NCBI GenBank assembly: GCA_903834135.1
Contig: CAILHZ010000014.1
Coordinates: 1 to 43,310, forward strand
Length of the DNA: 43,310 bases
Direction: 5' to 3'
Source: an uncultured Opitutia bacterium
GTDB lineage: Bacteria; Verrucomicrobiota; Verrucomicrobiia; Opitutales; Opitutaceae
In this document: piece by piece, positions 32,562 through 41,123 of the stretch
Position numbering within the stretch: the stretch's first letter is position 1
Layout of the letters: each line of letters starts with the position of its first letter
Made by a program: the position numbers and the translations under genes
The notes under the pieces: generated by a model
Told to the model about the DNA's origin: nothing
Databases searched by the model: none
The model's input: only the letters and a program-made list of their open reading frames with translations

Positions 32562-32606
32562 GTTTAATTGATTGATAATCAGTTACTTATACATCGAATA
32601 AAAGGG
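32562..32606 (+). promoter_or_regulatory. conserved block upstream of flgF sigma-54 promoter
   Basis: TAATTGATTG (32565-32574) lies exactly 42 bases before the first T of TTGGCAC, the same offset as in the flgB upstream region. ATAATCA (32575-32581) is in the same column as in the flhB region. The outer TTGTAA/TTACAA arms are degraded here. GATTGATAATC (32570-32580) forms a small dyad. Confidence 0.45.
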
Positions 32607-32623
32607 TTGGCACTTATAATGCT
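32607..32623 (+). promoter_or_regulatory. sigma-54 promoter of the flgF operon
   Basis: TTGGCAC, five bases, ATGCT: -24/-12 elements with the essential GG and GC present. The expected +1 is near 32634, giving an 8-base leader before GTG 32642. It is the third sigma-54 promoter of the locus. Confidence 0.88.
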
Positions 32624-32641
32624 ATACTTACGGGTTAAACC

Positions 32642-33391
32642 GTGAATATTGGCATTTATCAAAACGCAGCGTCACTCTCAGCCCTTGAAAAATGGGAGGC
32701 TGCTGTATCCCAGAATATTAGTGCTGCTCAAATACCTGGCTTTCGTAAGAAGCTAGTCGAATTTTCAGCTATTAATACCGGACAATTCGGCATAGCTAAA
32801 GGCACTAATGGCTCAGATGATAATACCGTTGATGCACTTTTTCCTACGGCAACTAATCAAATAAGCTATGCTCGCGGTGTATCTAACCCTACGGGAGCTG
32901 ATTTAGATATAGCACTACAAAGTGAAGGCTTTTTCTCAGTACAAAAAGCAGATGGCTCAACAGCTTACACACGTAACGGACAATTTGGACTCGATAGCTC
33001 TAGGACCATTGTTAATTCAAACGGCGATAAGTTATTAAGTGAATCTGGTTCACCAATTACCTTATCACCAAATGGTGCTAAGGTGGTCATAAGTTCTAGT
33101 GGCAATATAGTCCAAGGGGAAACCCCACTGGGTAAAATTGCAGTCAGTACCTTTGCTAACACGGGTGACCTTGTTCCTGTTGCTGGAGGTTTATTTGTTC
33201 CAACTAACGGTGCTCAAGCACAGCCCGTTGCAAATGCAGGAATTTTACAAGGCTATCTAGAGGGTTCTAACGTATCACCCATGAATGAAATGGTGGATTT
33301 GGTCTCTATCACACGCTTTTACGAAGCTAATCAAAAAGTTATCGCTAATGCTGACCAGCAAATGCAACGCACCTTGGACGCCCTTGGCTAA
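32642..33391 (+). CDS. flgF: FlgF, rod protein (249 aa)
   Basis: Rod subunit between the proximal rod and FlgG. N-terminal rod region (KWEAAVSQNISAAQIPGFRK), central ADLDIALQSEGFFSVQKADG and YTRNGQFGLDSSR, and C-terminal LEGSNVSPMNEMVDLVSITR followed by FYEANQKVI. The residue pattern differs from the strict rod signature (ISAAQIPGF in place of IANxxTPGY). It is placed directly before flgG, which gives the flgF call. The GTG start matches the family N-terminus. Confidence 0.93.
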   Translation: MNIGIYQNAASLSALEKWEAAVSQNISAAQIPGFRKKLVEFSAINTGQFGIAKGTNGSDDNTVDALFPTATNQISYARGVSNPTGADLDIALQSEGFFSVQKADGSTAYTRNGQFGLDSSRTIVNSNGDKLLSESGSPITLSPNGAKVVISSSGNIVQGETPLGKIAVSTFANTGDLVPVAGGLFVPTNGAQAQPVANAGILQGYLEGSNVSPMNEMVDLVSITRFYEANQKVIANADQQMQRTLDALG

Positions 33392-33426
33392 GCCACTTAC
33401 AGTAATCACTTTTAAATAAATCGGCT

Positions 33427-34209
33427 ATGAACTTATCACTATACTCAGCAGCTACAGGAATGGAAGCTCAGGAATTAAACCTGAATACAATCTCCAATAA
33501 CTTAGCTAACGTAAATACCCCTGGTTTTAAAAAGAGCCGCATCGAGTTTCAGGATTTACTTTACTCAAACACACGTACCTCAGGTGCTGACACAGGTAGT
33601 GGTAACATTTTACCCAATGGTATCGAAATCGGTAATGGTACGCGCGCTGCTGCAACATCCAAAATTTTCCAACAAGGACAGTCCAATTCTACAGGCCAGC
33701 AATTAGACCTTGCGATTTCAGGCGACGGCTTTTTTGAAGTTCAAAAACCAGACGGCACACTTGCTTATACCCGTGACGGCTCATTTAAGCTTAATGCTAA
33801 TGGCCAGGTAGTTACTGCTGACGGTTTGCCTGTTCTTAGTGGTTTCCAATCAGTTCCTCCAGGTACAAAGTCCGTAGATATTTCATCAAGCGGAAGTGTA
33901 ACACTTCAAGGAGCAAACGGAACAACGACTTTCCAGCTTACACTGGCACGTTTTGCAAATCCTGCAGGCTTACAAAGTCTAGGTGGAAATTTATACTCCG
34001 AAACTGCTGCCAGTGGAACTGCTTCAACAGGGCAACCTGCGCAGAACGGATACGGTTCCTTAATGCAGGGCTACTTGGAAGGATCCAATGTAAGTATCGT
34101 TGAAGAAATGGTTAATTTGATCGCTGCTCAAAGAGCTTACGAAATCAACTCCAAGGCCGTACAGGCATCTGACCAAATGCTACAAAACGTAGCTAATATG
34201 CGCTCGTAA
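33427..34209 (+). CDS. flgG: FlgG, distal rod protein (260 aa)
   Basis: Distal rod subunit that passes through the P and L rings. Signature NLNTISNNLANVNTPGFKKS near the start, FQDLLYSNTRTSG, central DLAISGDGFFEVQKPDGTLA and YTRDGSFKLNANGQVVTADG, and C-terminal GSNVSIVEEMVNLIAAQRAY-EINSKAV, a near-perfect match to FlgG. Length is exactly typical. Its stop overlaps the flgA start by one base. Confidence 0.98.
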   Translation: MNLSLYSAATGMEAQELNLNTISNNLANVNTPGFKKSRIEFQDLLYSNTRTSGADTGSGNILPNGIEIGNGTRAAATSKIFQQGQSNSTGQQLDLAISGDGFFEVQKPDGTLAYTRDGSFKLNANGQVVTADGLPVLSGFQSVPPGTKSVDISSSGSVTLQGANGTTTFQLTLARFANPAGLQSLGGNLYSETAASGTASTGQPAQNGYGSLMQGYLEGSNVSIVEEMVNLIAAQRAYEINSKAVQASDQMLQNVANMRS

Positions 34210-34961
34210 TGAAGTTTTTTAGTCGCACTTCTTTATTTGTTAGTTGCCTACTTCTATTAGGAGTAGGAGTGAGTGTTTCACGCTCACAGGAAGGCGCTTT
34301 ATCTGCAAATCAAAGTTCACATCTTGCAAAGCACGTCTACACGGCTTCGCAGTTTATGGCAGAACTTACCCGCTTAGTAAGTACCCATTACAATAGTGAA
34401 GGGGAGTGGGAATTAACAGCTCAGCAAGCCGTAGTTACACCCCCTACAGAAGCCGCAGTTTGGAGTCTAACAGTCACGGAATTTCCGGCACAACCATCAC
34501 CTTATTTAGTGCTGCATTATAAATTAATTGCAGATGGAGTAATTGCCCAAGAAAATTCAGTTTTAGTGCATGCAAGTCTTTGGAAAATGGCTTGGGTAAC
34601 TAGGCATCCTCTTAGTGCACGTTCCATATTTGATGCCTCTAGTTTGGACACTCAGCGTGTAGATTCATTTACTCAGCGTGATATTGTAGCAGCATCTGCT
34701 GGTGATAATACCTATGCTTACACACACGATATTCGTGCAGATAGCTTAATTACGTGGCATGACTTAGCACGTAGACCACTGGTAAAAAAAGGAGACATTG
34801 TAGATGTCATCGCTACAGAAGGTATGCTCTCTGTTTCAATGAAAGCCCTTGCTATGGAAAATGGCGTTAGGGGTGATCTTGTTACCGTACGTAATTTAGA
34901 AACAAGAAAAGATATTTCGGGCATCGTAGTTTCTGATGACCGTGTAGAAGTGCATTTTTAA
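34209..34961 (+). CDS. flgA: FlgA, P-ring assembly chaperone (250 aa)
   Basis: Periplasmic chaperone for FlgI. A signal peptide at residues 1-26 precedes a variable region and the SAF domain at about 115-250, containing RPLVKKGDIVDVIATEGMLS, VSMKALAMENGVRGDLVTVR and NLETRKDISGIVV, the family end. Placed before flgH and flgI, as expected for its job. Overlaps flgG by one base. Confidence 0.92.
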   Translation: MKFFSRTSLFVSCLLLLGVGVSVSRSQEGALSANQSSHLAKHVYTASQFMAELTRLVSTHYNSEGEWELTAQQAVVTPPTEAAVWSLTVTEFPAQPSPYLVLHYKLIADGVIAQENSVLVHASLWKMAWVTRHPLSARSIFDASSLDTQRVDSFTQRDIVAASAGDNTYAYTHDIRADSLITWHDLARRPLVKKGDIVDVIATEGMLSVSMKALAMENGVRGDLVTVRNLETRKDISGIVVSDDRVEVHF

Positions 34962-34963
34962 GT

Positions 34964-35572
34964 ATGAAGTCTAAATATACATTTATTCTAATTCTTATAG
35001 CAGCAGTAGCAAATGCTACTTACGGGGATTCGCTATGGGTATCTAAGGGAGGCGACCATTTAAGTATGTTTGCTGACCGCAAGGCATCACGTGTCGGAGA
35101 TATAGTAACTGTGGTCGTCAACGTAACTGACGTTGCTTCCAGCACCCAAAGTAAACAGTCCGGTAGAACGTCATCTGTGAGTGATGCACTTGGTCAGTTC
35201 TTATTCCCAAATTTAGGTGCTCATGCTGGAGCGATGCCATCAATCTCATATAGCGGTAAGACAGCTTATACAGGTGGTGGTGCAGTCACTAACTCTCAAA
35301 CACTCACAAGTACCACAGCTGTTATGGTGACTGATGTTCTACCTAACAATAATATGGTGATTGAAGGAATTAGACAGGTTTCATTTTCAGGAGAAACACA
35401 GTATATTTTACTCCACGGAATTATTAGACCAGATGACATAACACCTGGTAATACAGTAAGTTCATCTAGTATAGCCCAATCGAGAATTGAGTTTGTTAAT
35501 ACGGGTACTCTTAATGACTCAGAGAAGCTGGGTTTACTTTCACGCCTCTATGAAGCCCTTCATCCATTATAA
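34964..35572 (+). CDS. flgH: FlgH, L-ring protein, no lipobox (202 aa)
   Basis: Outer-membrane L-ring subunit. The family core is present: SLWVSKGGDHLSMFADRKAS-RVGDIVTV and later VTDVLPNNNMVIEGIRQVSF with LHGIIRPDDITPGNTVSSSS. FlgH is normally a lipoprotein, but the signal peptide here ends near ANATYGDS without a cysteine, and the protein contains no cysteine at all. It would be cleaved by signal peptidase I and not lipidated. Length is slightly under the usual 220-230. Starts 2 bases after flgA. Confidence 0.94.
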   Translation: MKSKYTFILILIAAVANATYGDSLWVSKGGDHLSMFADRKASRVGDIVTVVVNVTDVASSTQSKQSGRTSSVSDALGQFLFPNLGAHAGAMPSISYSGKTAYTGGGAVTNSQTLTSTTAVMVTDVLPNNNMVIEGIRQVSFSGETQYILLHGIIRPDDITPGNTVSSSSIAQSRIEFVNTGTLNDSEKLGLLSRLYEALHPL

Positions 35573-35576
35573 GCAG

Positions 35577-36695
35577 ATGAATCTTACTAGGAAATTATTA
35601 TCCTCGTTGGGACTTTTACTATTAACTTTAGTAACGGCCAGTGTTCTTAATGCTGCACGCATCAAAGATCTTACTTTGGTTGAAGGCGGTAGAGATAATC
35701 AACTTGTTGGCTATGGTATTGTAGTAGGTCTTTCTGGAGACGGTGATAGTAACTCCAATGGTACACTTCATGTTGTTGCCAATATCTTACAGCGCTATGG
35801 AATCACCGTAAGTATCCAGGATTTGAAATCCAAGAATTTGGCTGCTGTAATGGTAACTGCAGACATTGGCCCTTTTATAAAGCCAGGTGCTCGTATCGAT
35901 GTCACAGTAGCATCTTTAGGTGATGCAAAGTCACTTCAAGGAGGTATCCTTCTTCAAACTCCTTTATTGGCGGCTGATGGGGTAGCTTATGCAGTAAGTC
36001 AGGGACCTATTGCTGTAGGTGGATTTATTGGTGGTACAGGTGGACCTGGTGGAGCAACGGTTCAAAAAAACCATCCTACAGTAGGCGCAATTAGTAACGG
36101 AGCTATTGTTGAGCGTGCTATCAATGCTCAGTTTGTGCATGAAAATAGATTAAGACTACTTTTAGAAAGTCCTGATTTTAATACAGCCTCACGTATGGCA
36201 GATGCGATTAACCGTGAATGGCCTAATACAGCTTTGGCGGTCGATTCAGCTACAGTTCAAGTAGGACTTCCTGCAGTTTATAAGAATCGCCAAGTCTCTT
36301 TTATAGCAGATTTAGGGATGCTTGATATGGATCCTGATTCAATGGCTCGTATCGTAATTAACGAAAGAACAGGAACTATAGTGGCAACTTCGACGGTTAG
36401 AATTTCGGAAGTCGCAATTGCACATGGAAATTTAACGATCACGGTGGCCTCTAACGTAGGAGTAAGTCAGCCCAATGCATTTAGTACGGGTGGACAGGCA
36501 ACACCTGTAAATAGCACACAAACTAATGTTACTGAACAAAGGGGTGGCTTCTCTATACTTAGGACGCAGCCTCCTACAATTGAAAGACTTGCTGCTGCTT
36601 TAAATGCATTTGGTGTTTCAACGCGCGATATGATGGCGATTTTTCAAACCTTAAAAAGAGCAGGGGCTCTGCAGGCTGAACTCATTATCAACTAG
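35577..36695 (+). CDS. flgI: FlgI, P-ring protein (372 aa)
   Basis: Periplasmic P-ring subunit. I start at ATG 35577, which gives a clean signal peptide (NLTRKLLSSLGLLLLTLVTA) ending at LNA-ARIKDL; an upstream in-frame ATG at 35487 lies inside flgH and would put a charged 30-residue extension before it. Family motifs: RIKDLTLVEGGRDNQLVGYG-IVVGLSGDGD, GARIDVTVASLGDAKSLQGG and a C-terminal VSTRDMMAIFQTLKRAGALQ. Length is normal. Confidence 0.97.
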   Translation: MNLTRKLLSSLGLLLLTLVTASVLNAARIKDLTLVEGGRDNQLVGYGIVVGLSGDGDSNSNGTLHVVANILQRYGITVSIQDLKSKNLAAVMVTADIGPFIKPGARIDVTVASLGDAKSLQGGILLQTPLLAADGVAYAVSQGPIAVGGFIGGTGGPGGATVQKNHPTVGAISNGAIVERAINAQFVHENRLRLLLESPDFNTASRMADAINREWPNTALAVDSATVQVGLPAVYKNRQVSFIADLGMLDMDPDSMARIVINERTGTIVATSTVRISEVAIAHGNLTITVASNVGVSQPNAFSTGGQATPVNSTQTNVTEQRGGFSILRTQPPTIERLAAALNAFGVSTRDMMAIFQTLKRAGALQAELIIN

Positions 36696-36698
36696 CCC

Positions 36699-37070
36699 AT
36701 GGATATCTCAGGCATACTCGCTACTACTCAGGCTAATTCATTAAGTGCTTCTCAGGAGGCGCTTAAGGCTCAGAAGTCACCTGAGGGCGAACGTAAGCAA
36801 GCATCTAGGCAATTTGAGGCTATACTAATGCGTCAATTCTTATCCACCAGTGTGGGTGCAATGCTAGGAGGCGAACAAAGTTCTTCAGGAAGTGTGTATG
36901 GGTACATGCTTACTGATGTTCTCGCTCAAAAACTCTCCGATGGTAACGGCTTAGGACTAAGTAAGATGATCGAAACTCAGCTTACTCCAAAAGCACAAGC
37001 TGAACCAATTACGAGTGCTGCAAGTATACTTGCGCATAATCCACTTAAACCACTTTCAAGTTCACAGTAA
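36699..37070 (+). CDS. flgJ: FlgJ-type rod-binding protein (123 aa)
   Basis: Rod cap scaffold containing only the rod-binding domain: ASRQFEAILMRQFLSTSVGA, then GYMLTDVLAQKLSDGNGLGL-SKMIETQL. The C-terminal muramidase domain of enterobacterial FlgJ is absent, so a separate enzyme must open the peptidoglycan. I see none in the window. Starts 3 bases after flgI. Confidence 0.93.
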   Translation: MDISGILATTQANSLSASQEALKAQKSPEGERKQASRQFEAILMRQFLSTSVGAMLGGEQSSSGSVYGYMLTDVLAQKLSDGNGLGLSKMIETQLTPKAQAEPITSAASILAHNPLKPLSSSQ

Positions 37071-37085
37071 ACTTAACACTCTTTT

Positions 37086-37583
37086 ATGACTAAATCCTGG
37101 CAAAGTATTGTAGAATGTCTTCGTGAGGAGATATCTGAATATGGACAGCTCTTAAATCTTTTCGCAGCTCAGCAAGACCTCATCTTTAAGCGTAAGCCTA
37201 ATGAAGTACTTGAGCTATCAAGCAAAATTCACGCACAAGTTGAAATTTTAGAAACGAGGAGATCCGAGCGTGAAGCCAAGGTGCGTGATTTTGCAATCTC
37301 ACATGGGCTTGATGCTGATTCAACACTGAGGTCGATGGTTCAGTATTTTGATGCTGAAGCTAGACCGCTTTTAGTAGCATTAATTACTGATGTTAATTTA
37401 CTCATTCACCGTGTAAGACGCTCTTTAAGGCTTAATCACCGTCTTTTAAGCTGCATGGTTGATTCCCATCAAGCTGTTCTTAAACGCGTACAACCAGATA
37501 GTTTTAATACCACGTATTCAGCAATGGGGCGTGTTACTTCCTCAGCCGTAAGATCAGAGCCTAGGTTTGTGCTAGCTGGATAA
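37086..37583 (+). CDS. flgN: FlgN-like chaperone (165 aa)
   Basis: Cytoplasmic chaperone of the junction proteins FlgK and FlgL. Helical, with ECLREEISEYGQLLNLFAAQ and QVEILETRRSEREAKVRDFA, the FlgN family layout, and a weakly conserved end. The gene lies between flgJ and flgK, its standard position, which supports the call more than sequence does. Confidence 0.88.
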   Translation: MTKSWQSIVECLREEISEYGQLLNLFAAQQDLIFKRKPNEVLELSSKIHAQVEILETRRSEREAKVRDFAISHGLDADSTLRSMVQYFDAEARPLLVALITDVNLLIHRVRRSLRLNHRLLSCMVDSHQAVLKRVQPDSFNTTYSAMGRVTSSAVRSEPRFVLAG

Positions 37584-37594
37584 ACACCACTGTT

Positions 37595-39436
37595 ATGTCT
37601 TTATTATCTGTACTCAATTTGACCAATAATGCGCTTAATGCGAATAGCCAAGCTATCAGCATTACGAGTAATAATATTGCGAATATAAATAACCCGGACT
37701 TTGCTCGGCAGACAGTCGAATTTTCACAGCAAACTGCAGTTACAACACCTCAAGGTGCTATAGCTACTGGTATTACAGCAACTGCCATTACAACACGTAA
37801 TGCACTCTTAGATGCACAAGTACAACTCCAAGCTTCTTTAACAGCTGGAGTTACAGCTCAGGAATCTATTTTGCAGCAGCTACAGGCTTCCCTTGGCGAA
37901 AACTTAAGTGCAAATTCAAATTCCTCGGGGCAAAGTTCAACGTCAAGCAATGGTCTTGATATTGCAGTTAATCAGTTTTTTAACTCTTTTCAAAATTTAG
38001 CTACAAATCCAACAGATACGGGTGCTGCTCAGCAAGCTGTTGCTCAAGCAGGTATTTTATCGGACAGGTTTAACTCTGTTACAGCAAATATAAATACGGT
38101 AGCTCTTGGAGTTAATGCACAAATTTCAAGTAATGTAAGTCAGGTAAATCAGTACCTGACTGAAATTGCGTCACTCAATACTAAAATTACCTCAATGAAT
38201 GGTAATGTTGCTGGATCTGCAGCAACGCTAGTTGACGAAAGACAGGCGCTTATAGAAAAGTTAGCTGGACTAATGCCTGTGACAGTAAGTGGCGATAATC
38301 AGGGTAGTTTATCACTTACTGCAAAAGCTAATGATGGTGCTGGTACGCCTGTTGCTCTAGTTACAAATGGCACAGTAAATAATCAAATTAGCTTTAGCTC
38401 AAGTGCTGCTAATACCGGGGTTTTCTTAGCAGGTACTACAAGTTTGGGTAACATGCAGACCGCCGCAGGGGAGCCTTCGGGATCACTTAGTGGACTTCTT
38501 CTTACCTTATCTGGGCCGCTTAATACGCTCTTAAAGAATGTTGATGCTATAGCTCAGCAAATTGTTACCTCAGTTAATGCTGCTTATAATCCTTCGGGCG
38601 CTGCAAGCGGTAACATATTTGCTGTTATTAATCCGAGTGTGATTAGTACTGATTATACAAATGTAAATAATCCACTTAACACGCTAATTAATACAACAGG
38701 ACACCCGCTACTTGCGAGTTCGAGTCCAGCCTTTACTATTCAAGTAGGCGGCAATACAGATCCTATCTACATCACTTCCACGAGCGAGTCACTTCAAAGT
38801 GTACTAGATTCTATTTCTGCAGCAACAGGCGGTGCAGTCACTGGGACGTATAATGCAGCAACAGATAAGATAAGCCTAAGTAGTGCATCCACCTTTACTA
38901 TTAGTTCAGACACCTCTAATTTCCTAGCGATAGCAAAAATTAGTCCCACTGCTACTAGTTTGAGCTCTACCACGAGTTCTGATGCTGTGGGTGCCTTAAC
39001 ATCGGTACTCAATGTTCCTGGATCTTATGCGAACGCTTTTAAGGTAGATCCTAACTTCATCCCAACTAATGTAGTTGCCGGTAACACTTCGTCCTACGGA
39101 GCGGGGGATAATAGCTATGCTCTTAATGTTGCCAATGTGCTTAGTCAGTCGTTTTCAACGACTGCACATGCTCCTGACAAAATTAATGGGACTATTACTC
39201 AGTTTTACGCCGGTGTTGTAAGTAATTTGGGACAAGCACTTCAGGCAGCATCAACAAATGCAGCTGATGAAAAGAATATCCAATCAGTTATTACAAACCA
39301 AAGACAGAGTGTGAGTGGAGTTACTTTAGATGAAGAAATGTCAAATCTGTTAACCTACCAAAAATCGTTCCAAGCATGCAGTGCAGTTATGCAAGCGATT
39401 GATTCACTTTTAACCAATTTCATAGCAAGACTCTAA
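37595..39436 (+). CDS. flgK: FlgK, hook-filament junction protein 1 (613 aa)
   Basis: First junction protein between hook and filament. The N-terminus has the rod/hook signature NSQAISITSNNIANINNPDF and the family SLGENLSANSNSS region; the C-terminus ends VSGVTLDEEMSNLLTYQKSF-QACSAVMQAIDSLL, typical of FlgK. At about residues 380-453 it holds a hook-IN module (FTIQVGG...LQSVLDSISAATGG) closely resembling the three in FliD here. Length is within the normal range. Confidence 0.97.
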   Translation: MSLLSVLNLTNNALNANSQAISITSNNIANINNPDFARQTVEFSQQTAVTTPQGAIATGITATAITTRNALLDAQVQLQASLTAGVTAQESILQQLQASLGENLSANSNSSGQSSTSSNGLDIAVNQFFNSFQNLATNPTDTGAAQQAVAQAGILSDRFNSVTANINTVALGVNAQISSNVSQVNQYLTEIASLNTKITSMNGNVAGSAATLVDERQALIEKLAGLMPVTVSGDNQGSLSLTAKANDGAGTPVALVTNGTVNNQISFSSSAANTGVFLAGTTSLGNMQTAAGEPSGSLSGLLLTLSGPLNTLLKNVDAIAQQIVTSVNAAYNPSGAASGNIFAVINPSVISTDYTNVNNPLNTLINTTGHPLLASSSPAFTIQVGGNTDPIYITSTSESLQSVLDSISAATGGAVTGTYNAATDKISLSSASTFTISSDTSNFLAIAKISPTATSLSSTTSSDAVGALTSVLNVPGSYANAFKVDPNFIPTNVVAGNTSSYGAGDNSYALNVANVLSQSFSTTAHAPDKINGTITQFYAGVVSNLGQALQAASTNAADEKNIQSVITNQRQSVSGVTLDEEMSNLLTYQKSFQACSAVMQAIDSLLTNFIARL

Positions 39437-39448
39437 AAAGGTAATTTT

Positions 39449-40396
39449 ATGCGTATTACAGACTACATGGTAAGTTCGGGATTGGTAAATCAGATGCAAA
39501 ATCTGAGTAGCAATGTTGATAACCTACAACAGCAAGTAGCAACGGGTATAGCGGTAAGCCAGCCCTCAGACAATCCAGCTGTGTATGGCCAGGTAGTGCA
39601 GCTGCAGTCCCAGGTCCAGCAGGCTTCTCAGTACGGTAATAATATCAATCAAGCTCTCCAGCAGTCATCGACTGCTATGAATGCTCTGCAGTCTATGCAG
39701 TCACTGTTTGACCAAGCTAGCCAAATTGCTACCTCGGCTAGTAATGCTACAAACACGGCACAACAGCAGGCAAACTATGCTACTCAGCTTAATCAGATTA
39801 TAAATCAGGCAATACAAGTGGGTAATACCCAGTTTCAAGGGAATTACATTTTTGCTGGTAGTTCTGTTAAGACCGCTCCTTTTGCAGAGAATGCAATGAA
39901 TCTAACTGCAAGTCCTGCTACGAATTTTGCATTTCCTAAGCAGTACGCTTACTTGCAAAATGTTACGCCTCACCAGATCCAAATACCTGTTGCTGCGAAT
40001 ACCAATTTAACTGTTTCAACACCTACGTCGTATAGCAGTGGATTTGCTGGATTTATCAATACCATGATAAATTTGAGTAATTCCTTAACCAAGAATGACA
40101 CAGCAGGCATTGCAACTCAGTCGTCTAATTTAACGGGAAGTAGCTCGACTATAGAATCTAATATTACAAATGCAGTTGCTGATAATGGAGCTATGCAGGC
40201 GCGTTTACAGTCCCTACAAACTGAGAATACAGCAAATGTAACCCAGTATAATCTTTTAATTGGTAATGATACTAATACCGATATTGCAGCCACTATGGTG
40301 CAACTAAACCAGGCTCAATTGGCCTACCAGGCAGCAATTCAATCTGCATCTTCAATCATGAAGAGCTCAATTTTAAATTACTTAAGCTTTAACTAA
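39449..40396 (+). CDS. flgL: FlgL, hook-filament junction protein 3 (315 aa)
   Basis: Second junction protein, flagellin-like. N-terminal MRITDYMVSSGLVNQMQNLS and QQQVATGIAVSQPSDNPAVY match FlgL, with the flagellin-like P-S-D-N-P motif. A middle GNTQFQGNYIFAGSSVKTAP is diagnostic for FlgL. The C-terminal D1/D0 helix contains DIAATMVQLNQAQLAYQAAI. AAAAAGG before the start is one of the few purine-rich stretches that could act as a weak ribosome-binding site. Confidence 0.97.
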   Translation: MRITDYMVSSGLVNQMQNLSSNVDNLQQQVATGIAVSQPSDNPAVYGQVVQLQSQVQQASQYGNNINQALQQSSTAMNALQSMQSLFDQASQIATSASNATNTAQQQANYATQLNQIINQAIQVGNTQFQGNYIFAGSSVKTAPFAENAMNLTASPATNFAFPKQYAYLQNVTPHQIQIPVAANTNLTVSTPTSYSSGFAGFINTMINLSNSLTKNDTAGIATQSSNLTGSSSTIESNITNAVADNGAMQARLQSLQTENTANVTQYNLLIGNDTNTDIAATMVQLNQAQLAYQAAIQSASSIMKSSILNYLSFN

Positions 40397-40404
40397 GAAC
40401 TAAT

Positions 40405-40863
40405 ATGAATTCATTTACTCATTCAGATATCGCAAGCATGCAGCCGCTAGGTAGTTCTGTACTGCATTTTCCAGAAGGTATTATCGGTTATGCAGATGTA
40501 CGTGATGCTGAAGTCAAGGTACTTGAGCAGAAGAAACCATTTTCAATCATGAAGCTTGAAGATCCTACAGGCTTCATGAATTTGCTCGTCATTGAACCTA
40601 GAGATTTTCACTTAAACTATGAACCTGTATTCTTCGAGAATGACTTAATTAGTTTAGGCATTACAGATAAAGCTGATGTTGCTTTACTTAATGTAATTTC
40701 AACTGAGGCTAATTCAGCTGACGAAATTTCTGTTAATTTAATTGGGCCATTCTTGATCAATCGTAAACTTAAGATTGGTAAACAAGTCGTCATCCAGAAT
40801 TACGCAAATTACAGCGTTAAACATCATATTCCTAAAGCTGCTTCAGAAACTAAAGCTTCTTAA
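40405..40863 (+). CDS. fliW: FliW, flagellin-homeostasis factor (152 aa)
   Basis: Binds flagellin and, when free of it, sequesters CsrA so that flagellin is made only when needed. Family features: [46 protein letters not shown], and [34 protein letters not shown]. Length is typical. csrA follows after 8 bases, the classic fliW-csrA pair. Confidence 0.97.
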   Translation: MNSFTHSDIASMQPLGSSVLHFPEGIIGYADVRDAEVKVLEQKKPFSIMKLEDPTGFMNLLVIEPRDFHLNYEPVFFENDLISLGITDKADVALLNVISTEANSADEISVNLIGPFLINRKLKIGKQVVIQNYANYSVKHHIPKAASETKAS

Positions 40864-40871
40864 AAGGGACT

Positions 40872-41075
40872 ATGCTTGTTCTTTCCCGTAAAGTAAATGA
40901 AGTGATCCTTATAAATAATAATATAGAAGTTCGTATTAATCGCATAGAAGGGGACACTGTTAAAATAGGGATTCAAGCACCTAAACAAGTATCTATAATT
41001 AGAAAAGAAATAGCGCTTGATATAGCTGAAATAAATGCGGCTTCTGTACTAACGACAAAATTTCAAAATCAATAA
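40872..41075 (+). CDS. csrA: CsrA, RNA-binding regulator (67 aa)
   Basis: Dimeric RNA-binding protein that recognises GGA motifs in mRNA leaders and represses translation, including of flagellin in several phyla. The whole fold is here: [40 protein letters not shown] and RKE with the RNA-contacting Arg. AAAGGGA five bases before the ATG could be a weak ribosome-binding site and also contains GGGA. In this locus its flagellin targets appear to lack a leader (see findings). Confidence 0.97.
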   Translation: MLVLSRKVNEVILINNNIEVRINRIEGDTVKIGIQAPKQVSIIRKEIALDIAEINAASVLTTKFQNQ

Positions 41076-41123
41076 TATAAGTTATATTACGAGATAATAT
41101 ATATTTAAAAATGGCTTAACGTT

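Noticed and set aside
41080..41115. AT-only dyad after csrA as a terminator
   Set aside because: ATATAA/TTATAT pairs weakly and no G+C stem exists.
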